From Euglena gracilis (lineage: Eukaryota > Euglenida > Euglenophyceae > Euglenales), in the NCBI GenBank assembly GCA_039621445.1, contig CP154956.1, forward strand, positions 54,173,143 to 54,237,142: a stretch of DNA of 64,000 nt, in the 5' to 3' direction. Shown here piece by piece: positions 30,437-38,849 of the stretch. The position numbers and the translations under genes were made by a program. The notes beneath the pieces were generated by a model, which saw only the letters and a program-made list of their open reading frames with translations, was not told the origin of the DNA and did not search any database. How positions within the stretch are numbered: the first letter of the stretch is position 1; each line of letters begins with the position of its first letter.

Positions 30437-31171
30437 AGAGCGCAGTGGCAACGGGATCGTCAGGAAAGCGATGACCTGCCGATCCCGCCAAACGTACAAC
30501 AGTCTTTTTACAAAATCTATCACCAACTGCGTCCAGACAAGCCCTCTGATGACATCGCTGGACATTACACTGCTGGTGTAACCGTTACAATGTGGAGAAA
30601 AACACGAGCATTCCGAGAAGACGGTGCATACCGATGGAACGAACAAGAGCGCGAAGCCGCAAAAGGACAGAAAGGCCAGAAAGGCAAAGGAAAGAGCGCG
30701 GGCTCACAACCGGGTTACGACCTGGACGTACAATTTATGATTGACCATCTGTTCTGGATCTCAGACGGATGTGATACAATTATGCACGAGTACTATGAGG
30801 AACAACACCCTTGGGTTGTTGCTCCTGAAGAACATCATCACGTGGTCAAACTCTACAAGGAAAAAGTGCGTGGCTTTTTCTTCGACGGTACAATTTCCTG
30901 TTACGAAAGCCAGGATGGCATCGACAAATTGCCGGGTTTCTGGCAACTACTTTTCTGGCTCGGATTTCATTGCTTGAACTTCGGTTCATTTGCAATGCCC
31001 GCCAGTAAAGCACATTACTTGCCACATCCAAAACGACAATACGGATGGGAAAAATCCCTTGACGCACTGAAGACACCACGGAACACACTACGGACCCCAC
31101 TTCCAAGTGGTCCGAATCGACCTGACATACCCACAAAAATTCGTCGTTGGGTGCACCCACTGTCACCGTAA
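30437..31171 (+). CDS. Unknown large protein, part 2
   Basis: The frame is continuous with part 1 except for the TAA at 30434. It reads about 244 residues to TAA 31169-31171; the first ATG is at 30590. It contains a basic GQKGQKGKGKSAG linker and a compact, aromatic-rich domain: DLDVQFMIDHLFWISDGCDT, PEEHHHVVKLYKEKVRGFFF, KLPGFWQLLFWLGFHCLNFG. GTAAGT at 31168-31173 overlaps the stop and would be a perfect splice donor. None of the acceptors I tried downstream restores the frame of part 3. No known family is recognised. Confidence 0.45.
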   Translation, partial: RAQWQRDRQESDDLPIPPNVQQSFYKIYHQLRPDKPSDDIAGHYTAGVTVTMWRKTRAFREDGAYRWNEQEREAAKGQKGQKGKGKSAGSQPGYDLDVQFMIDHLFWISDGCDTIMHEYYEEQHPWVVAPEEHHHVVKLYKEKVRGFFFDGTISCYESQDGIDKLPGFWQLLFWLGFHCLNFGSFAMPASKAHYLPHPKRQYGWEKSLDALKTPRNTLRTPLPSGPNRPDIPTKIRRWVHPLSP

Positions 31172-31384
31172 GTTCCCCGTGGACTTCTGGGGCTTTGGTG
31201 TGCGCGGTCGGACAACCGACCACCCAAACGCACAAAGGGCGCAGCCCCACCAACGAGAACGGGCGTAGGCCCAACAACAGCGAAGACTACTCGGACACAT
31301 CTGCCACAATCCCCTCGAAGTTAGGGAAATCGGATACGCCAGACGGAACCACCGACAAATGCTTCTGCACATGCAGACGTTCCA
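31172..31384 (+). other. Short gap between parts 2 and 3, open but for one TAG
   Basis: The same frame is open here apart from a TAG at 31322-31324. It contains hairpin-like words such as GGGCGTAGGCCC and GGGCGCAGCCC, similar to those flanking the whole region. It may be a spacer between ORFs or a decayed part of one polyprotein. Confidence 0.35.
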
Positions 31385-34165
31385 ATGGAGAGCATGGCTA
31401 TGCTAGGCTCTGGAAATCTACAATTTGCTCAACGCGAAACAACCACTCCCACAATAATACCTCCTCTTCGACCTGAATGGGACGAAGACGGAAAACGGAA
31501 GTACATCAAACGCCTGTTTGGCGAAACCCTCCGAAGAGAAGACTTTGCCCCATTATTCAAGGGCAAACGTACAAATAAGGATGGGTTGGCCATCCCGATA
31601 CTTTACTGGCTTCCTCGCGGATCAGGAGGAAACAAATTTGTCGGATGGCAAAACTCCTGTCTGCGACCATGTATAAAACTTCCTGAACCCCAGCCGGCAG
31701 AGGCCGAAGCAGCGCAGTCTGCAGTTGAACAACCTACACCGGCTGTATCATCTACAACGACAACAGCCGAAGCAGCAGCGAAGCCTGCAGCCAAACGTTC
31801 GGAAGAACGTTTGCCACAACCTCCACCTACACCTACAACGTCTGTGGAACACACTCCCGTACATACCTCAGACTCTTCGTCCATTTCCTCTTCTGGATCA
31901 TCCAGGGATAAGGAAATGGAAGAAGGGACGGACAATGAACAGAGTACACGCTCCGTCTCCTCCGCATCTGTGTATTCTGAACATGGAGAAGGCAGCGTAC
32001 AACATGCTCCAAGGGCCGAAGCGCCAGCTACAATGCCTGCTCAGGTACGACCACAAACACCACTACCAGACGTGGAACCTGACGCACCTACAGAACTTCC
32101 AGTGGACGAAGGGCCTACCGCACCCACAATGGCCGCAGTGCCTTCGACAGATACAGTTCCACACACCCCCGCACATGCGGAAGCTGAACGGGAAGCAACT
32201 GATGCTGAGATAATCGCATTTCGCGAACTAATTACAATACAACAACTGGAAGGTATCGACAGATACCAAGACCCCGACGACTTTATACTCATACCACCAC
32301 AAGTCGGACGCGCTGCAGAACGCGTCCTCGGAAGCGTCCGAAGTGGCGTAGCCTCGATGGTCGCACTGATGCGATCGAGGTCTTCCTCTTCAACGCGAAT
32401 TCCCCGTGACACGGGACTTGGCGAACAACCCACACAAGAAGCTACGGCTTCGACCACAGCACTTGCAGCAGACGCGGCCGGTTCTACTCCTGGTGTCCAA
32501 ACACCCGACGTGGTGACAACAACCGAATCGACTACGGTCGAAACAACACCACCACATATCACAACACCCGTAGTGGTGCACACACCTGAACAGGTGGTAC
32601 CGACAGTTTCTGAAGTACCATCTACCACTGAATCCGCCAAACCTGCTGCAACGTCGCCTGCAGAATGCCCCTTTCCGCCACAGCGGAAAGAGAAAGGCAG
32701 TAAGCCTAAGGCTAAACCACAGCCTGCAGAACCGTGCAAACCTGCTGAACGGCACAACCAACCAAAACCACCTCCACCTGGGAGTGGTAGAAAATTAGGA
32801 AAGCGGGCGAAAACCCCAGCTGCTACCACACCAGCACCAACATATACCGAAGTGGCCCGGAAAAGCCGGGTCACTTCTACCCTTCGAGGTAGAACTCGAC
32901 AAGATACAACGTCTGAGACCTCGCAAGAGGAAAACATGCCGGTTGACGATAATGCCGCCCTTTGGCAAGAGGACATTATCTCCAACCTGCCGAGCGTCGA
33001 AGAACGCATTGCCATGATACAATCAGCCCGCGGACGCAGAATTTTGTTGAACAAGTGGATTGAACCACTCTTCTTCAACGAACAGAAGTGGAACTACTAT
33101 GTTCGCCATATTTGGCGATTCTACAATGCCAAGTCACAAAGGGTGTTTGCCCAATACCTTGGGGAAACATTCCTGTTTGACAACAGGCCGAATGGCCAAA
33201 AAACTTGGCTCTGGACTGTTTGTCACAACATCCGTAACAGCATGCCAGCTGTGCATGTCTGTTATGCAAACAACAAACGAAAAACGTTTCACCACAATGA
33301 GTTCGTTCCAAACACAGCCGCTCTGATTTGCGGTGATTGTCTCCTTGCCTGGGGACAACTGAACAACTTCCGGTGGTCGGAAGAAGACAGAGACCGTGAC
33401 GTGCCAGTTTTCTGTGTCAACTGCCTACGGGCAGACATATGGTTGCCCGCAGATGGTGGAAATATCAAGATCTTCACCCGGAAACGAGGACGCTCTGGAA
33501 GATTTCCTGAATTTCTACAAAAAAATGACAAATGTACCAACACAAAAACTTCAAGAAAGCTGAGGCTTTTGACCGCGGCGGAATCGCCTTTGACTTCCAA
33601 ACTGATTCCAGCGGAATCACACTTGCTGTGGAATGTACAAAAGGACGACTGCCCCTACTCTTCAAAGACGACGACTGGAAACGAGTCAATATACCCACTG
33701 TTTACAAATCCTTCAACGGTTTCTGAAACCGCGCAACGATGGTTACTACCTGACTACCCACCTGAACGACATGGTTACGAACATTGTTCAAAATGGGTTG
33801 GTACCATTCTGAAACCACACATAACCCGCTGTGCCTGTGCATCCCGCGCGCACAACGTTGATTTCAACGCTCTGCCTGGGATGCCACCACAGGTACCAGC
33901 AAACCATCCAAGATGGAACTATTACGTATGGCCTGCAACTTTTCCAAGAGTGTTCTGGGAACATTCGCAGATTTACCTCCACAGGCGAGCTGAAACGCTC
34001 AAAACCGAACTTCCCAAGGAGATCCAAGAAGTCAAAAGTTGGGTTATCCCACGGATCAATAAGGACGATCCTGACAAGGATACCCTAGACTTACGTCCAA
34101 CCGAAATGACCTTGGTACAAGACCCAGATATGGGTGAGTACTTCAAGGAAACCCGCAAACGTTGA
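31385..34165 (+). CDS. Unknown large protein, part 3 (926 residues)
   Basis: The ORF runs from ATG 31385 to TGA 34163-34165. Residues 1-95 are compact (KRKYIKRLFGETLRREDFAP, GNKFVGWQNSCLRPCIKLPE). Residues 95-520 are Pro/Thr/Ser/Ala/Glu-rich and probably disordered. From about 525 it is compact again: SVEERIAMIQSARGRRILLN, WNYYVRHIWRFYNAKSQRVF, and two C-x-x-C pairs (ICGDC and FCVNC, about 28 residues apart) that could bind zinc. The C-terminus has HCSKWVGTILKPHITRCAC and a charged tail. A stretch at about 33,520-33,725 seems to be in a shifted frame. No known family is recognised; a retroelement or viral structural protein is the best guess. Confidence 0.55.
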   Translation: MESMAMLGSGNLQFAQRETTTPTIIPPLRPEWDEDGKRKYIKRLFGETLRREDFAPLFKGKRTNKDGLAIPILYWLPRGSGGNKFVGWQNSCLRPCIKLPEPQPAEAEAAQSAVEQPTPAVSSTTTTAEAAAKPAAKRSEERLPQPPPTPTTSVEHTPVHTSDSSSISSSGSSRDKEMEEGTDNEQSTRSVSSASVYSEHGEGSVQHAPRAEAPATMPAQVRPQTPLPDVEPDAPTELPVDEGPTAPTMAAVPSTDTVPHTPAHAEAEREATDAEIIAFRELITIQQLEGIDRYQDPDDFILIPPQVGRAAERVLGSVRSGVASMVALMRSRSSSSTRIPRDTGLGEQPTQEATASTTALAADAAGSTPGVQTPDVVTTTESTTVETTPPHITTPVVVHTPEQVVPTVSEVPSTTESAKPAATSPAECPFPPQRKEKGSKPKAKPQPAEPCKPAERHNQPKPPPPGSGRKLGKRAKTPAATTPAPTYTEVARKSRVTSTLRGRTRQDTTSETSQEENMPVDDNAALWQEDIISNLPSVEERIAMIQSARGRRILLNKWIEPLFFNEQKWNYYVRHIWRFYNAKSQRVFAQYLGETFLFDNRPNGQKTWLWTVCHNIRNSMPAVHVCYANNKRKTFHHNEFVPNTAALICGDCLLAWGQLNNFRWSEEDRDRDVPVFCVNCLRADIWLPADGGNIKIFTRKRGRSGRFPEFLQKNDKCTNTKTSRKLRLLTAAESPLTSKLIPAESHLLWNVQKDDCPYSSKTTTGNESIYPLFTNPSTVSETAQRWLLPDYPPERHGYEHCSKWVGTILKPHITRCACASRAHNVDFNALPGMPPQVPANHPRWNYYVWPATFPRVFWEHSQIYLHRRAETLKTELPKEIQEVKSWVIPRINKDDPDKDTLDLRPTEMTLVQDPDMGEYFKETRKR

Positions 34166-34186
34166 GGGTTTCCTGCCTCGTACAGT

Positions 34187-34215
34187 CAGCTACGGCTGAG
34201 ATGGGCGTAGTCCCA
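34187..34215 (+). other. Two adjacent hairpins after the 926-codon ORF
   Basis: CAGC-TACG-GCTG (34187-34198, UNCG-type loop) is followed at about 34202 by TGGG-CGTAG-TCCCA. They lie 20-50 bases after the stop codon, where a 3' end or regulatory RNA structure would be expected. Confidence 0.45.
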
Positions 34216-34219
34216 CATA

Positions 34220-34657
34220 ATGAGCGAAGTCTCGAGCGTGAATACGCACTTCATCATCGCGTTCAACACCGTTTCAAGACCCCCTGGCGGAATCGCCTTA
34301 AGTTCGGTCGATAACACGTTGATCGCGAAGATTCAAGACTACAAAGACACCACGGTGTCAAGTAAGAAGACACACAAAGCACAGCATGCGCTCCAGAATT
34401 CTTTTGGGCTTTGTGCTCCAAACACGGTAACCGTAATTGGGAACCAGACCATGGTATCCTGGTACTGTCTCCCTGAACCTGGGACCGTGCCTGGCATCCC
34501 GACTGGCCTGGTCCAGAAGGGAAATCGGGCAGAGCCCTGGGAGGGGGATGTGTACCAGGCAGCCATTCCGCCTTGGCACTGTGTACCAGATACAATGGGC
34601 TACGGCCTACAATCTGGCTACGGCCGGGCTGTACACAGTGGCGTGGTTAAACCATAA
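34220..34657 (+). CDS. Small ORF after the unknown region
   Basis: Starting with ATG 34220, it encodes 145 residues, in the same frame as the three large parts. It reads MSEVSSVNTHFIIAFNTVSR at the start and AEPWEGDVYQAAIPPWHCVP later. No domain or signal is recognised. The minus strand is also open over most of it, which lowers confidence. Confidence 0.3.
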   Translation: MSEVSSVNTHFIIAFNTVSRPPGGIALSSVDNTLIAKIQDYKDTTVSSKKTHKAQHALQNSFGLCAPNTVTVIGNQTMVSWYCLPEPGTVPGIPTGLVQKGNRAEPWEGDVYQAAIPPWHCVPDTMGYGLQSGYGRAVHSGVVKP

Positions 34658-34659
34658 GA

Positions 34660-34965
34660 CAAAGAGAGAATCTCAGAGCTAGCGAAAGCTTAGCGAAAGT
34701 AACTGGTTACTAATTCAAGGTTACAGGGTTTGGTGCTTTGCAATTCTCTTTTAGAATTCTGAGGGCGAAGTCCCATTTGAATAGAAGTTTTAGTTCTTTC
34801 CTTTACAAAGCTCGAAAGAGCAAATATCACTTTCATACAAGGGACTGCGGTCCCAACAATTCTCTTTGCCTTTGTGCTTTGCAATCAAAGGATAAAAGGG
34901 ATACAAATTCTATTGTTACTCCCCCCACGGGCTTTGCGGGAGGAAAGCATAAGTAGAAAATCCGG
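34660..34965. other. Spacer rich in short hairpins
   Basis: GGGAC-TGCG-GTCCC (34841-34854, UNCG-type loop), GGG-CGAAG-TCCC (about 34763) and GCTC-GAAA-GAGC (34809-34820) lie within 100 bases. No gene was recognised. A DIRS copy begins at about 34,970. Confidence 0.45.
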
Positions 34966-35256
34966 GGTTGGACGTACACTCAGGGCCATACGGTTGTACC
35001 ATATTTGTCCCAAAAAGGCAGCTAGTTGCCTTTTTGACATGTAATCCTTTTCACGATTTTCTCCAGTTCCTTCTTTATTGTCTTGACTTTTTGGGGGGGC
35101 ACTTGCAATTTTCCTTCTTGAAAGCTCAGTTGCAAGCCGAGATGATTTAAAGAAAAAGGATTTTTTAAACTCAGGGTTCAAAATAAATGTCAAAGAATCA
35201 ACCCTGCAACCCACCCAAATTGTAAATCATCTGGGCTTTCAACTGAGCCTGAGTGT

Positions 35257-35541
35257 TCAGATGACTTTGCAAAACGTTTTGGTTGGAAGCAACCAGTATA
35301 ATGTCGTCCAGGTATATAAACACCTAAAGTGTGTGAGGGCTGGGTTTACTGGGATGCGGAAATACACATCCTTTAAATCTATTTTGGCTGCCCAGTGGCC
35401 TTTTTGCAAAACTTTAAAAATGTTCTGGATATGATCCAGTCTGAAGGGTTTTACTTGGAAATGTTTATTTATTTTCCTGCAGTCGCTGATAATTCTCCAT
35501 TTTATTGCCCCCCCCCTTCTGGTTTTGATATCAAAATGCAT
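35257..35541 (-). pseudogene. DIRS reverse transcriptase fragment
   Basis: It reads FDIKTRRGGAIKWRIISDCR, then KINKHFQVKPFRLDHIQNIF and GHWAAKIDLKDVYFRIPV, the A box with its catalytic Asp. In the neighbouring frame at about 35296-35332 it continues with VFIYLDDIILVAS, an intact Y-L-D-D box. A single frameshift plus a short deletion separates A and C boxes. This is the best-preserved RT core in this family. RT copies element RNA into DNA. Confidence 0.75.
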
Positions 35542-35545
35542 GTAA

Positions 35546-36285
35546 TATGAGCTGCCCCGTGGCCGTCCAACAGCGGGTGGCTAAACCTACATACATGGTA
35601 GCAGAGGAACCCGTCTAATGCAACACGAACCGGGAAATCAGAGCCTGGCCCCACGGCGCCGGGAAGGCGGAGGCGGACGCGCCGAGTCTAGGGCGACTGA
35701 AACTCCAACACCGTTCAAAAGCCTCAAGCCGATGCTAAGGAGGACGCTCCAAGGCGGCAGAGCCCGTGGAAGTCGACAACACGTAAACTTCCGGCAACAG
35801 TAAACCCGAGCTGCAGGGGTCGGAAGCCTGGTGACGCAGTACTCGTGAGAGGCACTCAGCCAATTAGGGCCGTGTGAGGCATAACCCGAGCTGCAGGGGC
35901 CACGGCCATAGTGACGCAGTGGGCTAGTGTAGTAATGCCCTTGGGAGGGCAGTGTGTGTGGCAGAAGGGAGATCCTACGGAGGTAGGTCGCCGGCGCGTA
36001 GTACCAAGCCGAGTATCGCTCCAGTAGCTTATTCGGTAAGGCACTGGGCTCACACACGGGAGGTCGTGGGTTCGAGACCCAGGTCCCGCTGTGTGAGTCC
36101 TGATCGATCCCGTACGGGCAGAGGGAATACCGCGGGGATCCATCGGCGCGTGAGGCTGCGCACGTGGACGAACGTTGTTCGGTCGGATTACCACGGGCGT
36201 GGCCCCTCGCTAGTGGACGAGCCACGGCAAGTAGTATGAGCTGCCCCGTGGCCGTCCAACAGCGGGTGGCAAAACCTACATACAA
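35546..36285 (+). repeat. tRNA-like SINE-type unit bounded by 45-50-bp direct repeats
   Basis: It holds the same body as the units at 1.5 and 11.8 kb (GGAGGCGGACGCG, CCCGAGCTGCAGGGGTC, CACGGCCATAGTGACGCAGTG), with a better-kept tRNA-like part at 36017-36088. The ends share TATGAGCTGCCCCGTGGCCG and the following 25 or so bases (35547-35595 and 36236-36284). These direct repeats are longer than ordinary target-site duplications. They may be unit ends of a former tandem array. Confidence 0.65.
36017..36088 (+). other. tRNA-Val-like segment with A and B boxes
   Basis: A box TAGCTTATTCGG (36025-36036) and B box GGTTCGAGACC (36069-36079) are 32 bases apart, right for Pol III. The anticodon-loop region GGGCTCACACA resembles tRNA-Val (CAC). 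Stems are imperfect. It is the best preserved of the four tRNA-like parts in this window. Confidence 0.6.
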
Positions 36286-36885
36286 ATGGCCACTTTGGAC
36301 GATGCACATATGAAACAATTGTGTTCTGAATTACAATTGAAAACAAAGGAAAGAGTTGATTTTGTGGTTTGGAGACATTTTGAAGAGTTTCGGCAGGAGT
36401 TGGCCTCAAAGTTTCAGGATGTTTTGAAGGTGTGTGGCACACAAAAGGGGGAGATCCAATAATTACAAAAATTTGTTGGGGTGGTTATTCCCAAAGTTGA
36501 ATCAATGGAAAAAGAAGCACGTGAGTTGAAAAGGGAGTTTAAGGTCCTTACGGGTTATGTTCAGAAAACCTTGGGTGTACTGGAGCCTTTGAACCAGAAA
36601 CAAAAGCAGGGGTTTCAAGATCCACGGGTGGATGTTTTGGCACAACAAATACACAACTTTCATTTATCATCTCAGAAATGTGATCAGTTGGAGAATTCTT
36701 TTTTGCAAATGACGCAATGCTTTTCTTGCTTGGAAAGGAACATTTTGACCGTTTCTGAAGGGAGAACAAGAGATGTGCAAAATTTGCAATCGAATGTCGG
36801 TGAAGAAATGAGAACAATGAAAGTGAAGTTTTTACAATTACAAGACACCCAAAACCAGCAAAAGGGGAAGAAAGGGGGGGATTGA
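36286..36885 (+). pseudogene. Coiled-coil gag-like ORF with in-frame TAA
   Basis: It starts at ATG 36286, immediately after the SINE-type end repeat. It reads MATLDDAHMKQLCSELQLKT and continues in one frame through a TAA (36460-36462) to a TGA at 36883. The product is almost entirely Glu/Lys/Gln/Leu coiled coil (VESMEKEARELKREFKVLTG, RTRDVQNLQSNVGEEMRTMK). It resembles in style, though not in sequence, the coiled-coil ORF at 23915. It may be a gag fragment of a retroelement that carried the SINE-type unit into the DIRS copy. Confidence 0.45.
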
Positions 36886-36886
36886 A

Positions 36887-37310
36887 CCAGTTTTTTCGTA
36901 GTCCAGAAGAATTTTATCTGCCTGATTCAATTCCAGGTTGGCACTGGTATTTGGGTGGGCGGACAATTTGGGGGGATTTACCCAGGGGTGTTGTATGTAA
37001 TCCTTGATGAGCTGACAGGTTGCTGTGGGTGCATTTTTCTGCCACCATTTTGAGCTCTTTTGGAGTCTTTGATGCAGGGGGTTGTCTCCCCATTGTTTCC
37101 TTTGCATTTGTCTTTTCTGGCAGTGGATTTTTGTGGGGCTGGGTTGGGGTTGTTCGACATGGGACAGCCCTTAGAGCCGGTTACATATTGAGCATTTTGC
37201 AAAGTTAAATGACGGTGGGGGGATGTGCAAGCATGCTCTCACTCTCTCCTCACACCCTCTCTGGGGGATCTTGTTGTTGGGTTCCATACCATAGGGCTTA
37301 CTGCCGCCGT
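36887..37310 (-). pseudogene. DIRS gag-RT linker
   Basis: Matches 13960-14500 of the longer copy. It encodes CQLIKDYIQHPWVNPPKLSA and NTSANLELNQADKILLDYEK up to the insert junction at about 36,888. Frames are broken at about 37,100 and 37,200. Confidence 0.5.
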
Positions 37311-37315
37311 ACTGC

Positions 37316-38256
37316 CTAACTTGCCTTGTTGCTGTTGATTTGGTTGGTTGCCATACCATAGGGTGGCCTCTGAGGGTCCGTTCCCCCCCTTGACAAATTA
37401 ACTTTGGAATGAAGAAGCGTAAATGCTTTTAGGGGTTCTCCCCCTTCCAACTGATCCTCCTTGGGGGAAATTGGGGTTCCTTCTTCCTCTTGGAGCTGCT
37501 GATTTATATAAAGAGCCCCTGTGGGGCTGCCCCTTAGCTTCTGACCCCAGTGGCCCTTGCATAATGAGCCCAGCGGGCTTGAAAATAAATAGCCGCCATT
37601 GCCCTGGTGTGTTGCCTCCATGGCCTGGGGAATGCCGTCGTGGCCCAGCAGGTGTTGGCCGCCCTGGACCTGCTTTGAAAGGGTCCCCTGCCCGTGTTGA
37701 ATGGTCTTGACCCCCCTTGGGTCTTGGGCATCTTTGTCTGTCCTTGGCTCCCATGCCCAATTGAAATCTCGGGGGCATTGAGGCCCCTGCCCCTTTGTGG
37801 GGAACGTGGAAAAGGCTTTTTGAAAAGAAACTTTCGGCAGATCTTTTGGTTGACCTCTCCCAGTGGGGGTTGACTTGAAATACTGGCCTCCATGGCCTCT
37901 GTGATGCTCTCCCCCTTGGCCTTGGTTCCATCCTCCCATGTGGGCTCTTGCCCTCTGGCCTGAATTCCTGGCTGGCATTTTGAATTGTCAGGGTACTTGG
38001 CCCTGGAAGACCTGTCTGGATTGGTCTTTGGAGGGCCTGTGGCCGTTGGTCCTTTCCCGTTTCTGGACTTCCTGACCACTGTCTGCCAAGGGCTGTGGTC
38101 ACTGGGGGGGTTTGGCTGTTGTGAAATTTGTGAGAGGGGTGGGGAAGGGGTGACCACAGCTTGCCACGGCTTGTCCTCATCTCCACGTTCTCCAGCTGCT
38201 GCGGCCACCGCTGCTTGTCGTCGTAATACCAATTTCTTCCCCAAGTCATCTTTCAT
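37316..38256 (-). pseudogene. DIRS gag-like region, longer copy
   Basis: Three overlapping minus-strand frames of 220-283 residues stay open. The best N-terminus is the frame starting at 38256: MKDDLGKKLVLRRQAAVAAA, then DKPWQAVVTP and DHSPWQTVVRKSRNGKG. The C-terminal part is most credible in the 37316-37978 frame (EEEGTPISPKEDQLEGGEP, AFTLLHSKVNLSRGG). This implies one shift in the middle. It is rich in Pro/Gly/Arg/Gln with no zinc knuckle. It is presumably the element's capsid or nucleic-acid-binding protein. Confidence 0.45.
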
Positions 38257-38455
38257 TGAAGTCAGTTGTTGAAGGTTTTTTTGAAGTGACTTGAACTTTC
38301 TTTGGTGACTTCGCAGTCTTTGGTTGTGTTCTCCTTTTTTCGAAGGGTATCGAAGGGCAATTTAGGAATCATCCAACTCCGGCGAAAAAAGGCACGAGGC
38401 AGGGAGCCCTAACCCAACGCGTCACACTCAAACAACACCGCCGGCGAGCAAGGCA

Positions 38456-38592
38456 TGGCCTCACAAGGGCAAAGTGCGCAGGCCGAGGTGTCTGCACAGC
38501 CCGACGTCCCCCCATCACCGACCCCGTCGAAGGAAGGTGGAGGGGGGGCGAGGAGTGCGCAGCACAAGCCGCTGCTCTCCACGCCCTGAGCA
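38456..38592 (+). CDS. Short MASQGQ ORF in the repeated 5'-end block
   Basis: From ATG 38456 it reads MASQGQSAQAEVSAQPDVPP and ends at TGA near 38592 (about 44 residues). A second copy of the block at about 38936 starts MASQGQSAEADVSG and meets a GTACAG donor-like site, and a third at 15715 starts MVPQGQ. Recurrence of the start context in three places suggests a repeated first exon or leader peptide. Function is unknown. Confidence 0.3.
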
Positions 38593-38642
38593 TTTCCCGT
38601 CAACTTCATGATGGCAGTTTTTGTACAGCTTGCAACCTGGCC

Positions 38643-38849
38643 ATGGCATGCGTCCTGCCGGTGCGCCAAGTGCCGCTCCGTGTGCCATTTGCGGTGCACG
38701 GGGCACTACACCGGGATGGGGGGCGCCAAAATCAGGTACAGAGAGACACCTGCCTCCTCTGCTCCATGGCGGAGAGGGGTCCAACCACCACACCCCTCGC
38801 CACCACATGAAACATCGCGAAGGGCAGTGCGGGCGCAGCCTAGCCACAG
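38643..38849 (+). CDS. Cys/His-rich exon-like segment
   Basis: From ATG 38648 the frame reads MRPAGAPSAAPCAICGARGT, then a stretch with repeated His (HHTPRHHMKH), and ends at a good donor, ACAG followed by GTAAGC at 38850. C-x-x-C with downstream His residues could bind zinc, somewhat like a BED finger, but spacing is not canonical. Another frame over the same bases is also Cys-rich (CRCAKCRSVCHLRC) and also ends at a donor (GTACAG), so I cannot decide which is real. Confidence 0.25.

Larger units (their letters stand above)
34970..38390 (-). mobile_element. Third DIRS copy, interrupted
   Basis: Blocks 34970-35541 and 36887-38390 match 13400-14030 and 14090-15660 in order and orientation. 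They encode RT and the gag-like region on the minus strand. Between them lies a 1.35-kb insert (35546-36886) made of a SINE-type unit and a coiled-coil ORF. The 3' half (RNase H, recombinase) is missing. About 20 codons of RT flank present in the other copy are lost at the insertion point. Confidence 0.75.

Noticed and set aside
31166-31380. Intron joining parts 2 and 3 of the unknown ORFs via the GTAAGT at 31168
   Set aside because: The donor is perfect, but the acceptors I tried (after 31244, 31324 and 31376) do not restore the downstream frame.
23915-36885. TAA/TAG reassigned to Gln as an alternative genetic code
   Set aside because: Attractive for two coiled-coil stops, but the chromovirus copy shows TAG/TAA at conserved Trp sites, a TGA also interrupts the 28 kb frame, and many ORFs end normally at TAA/TAG. 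Ordinary mutation is simpler. It is kept only as a check in the findings.
37398-38249. 283-residue minus-strand ORF as the true gag
   Set aside because: Two other frames over the same DNA are also open and look better at the N- and C-termini; the 283-residue frame is probably a shadow.
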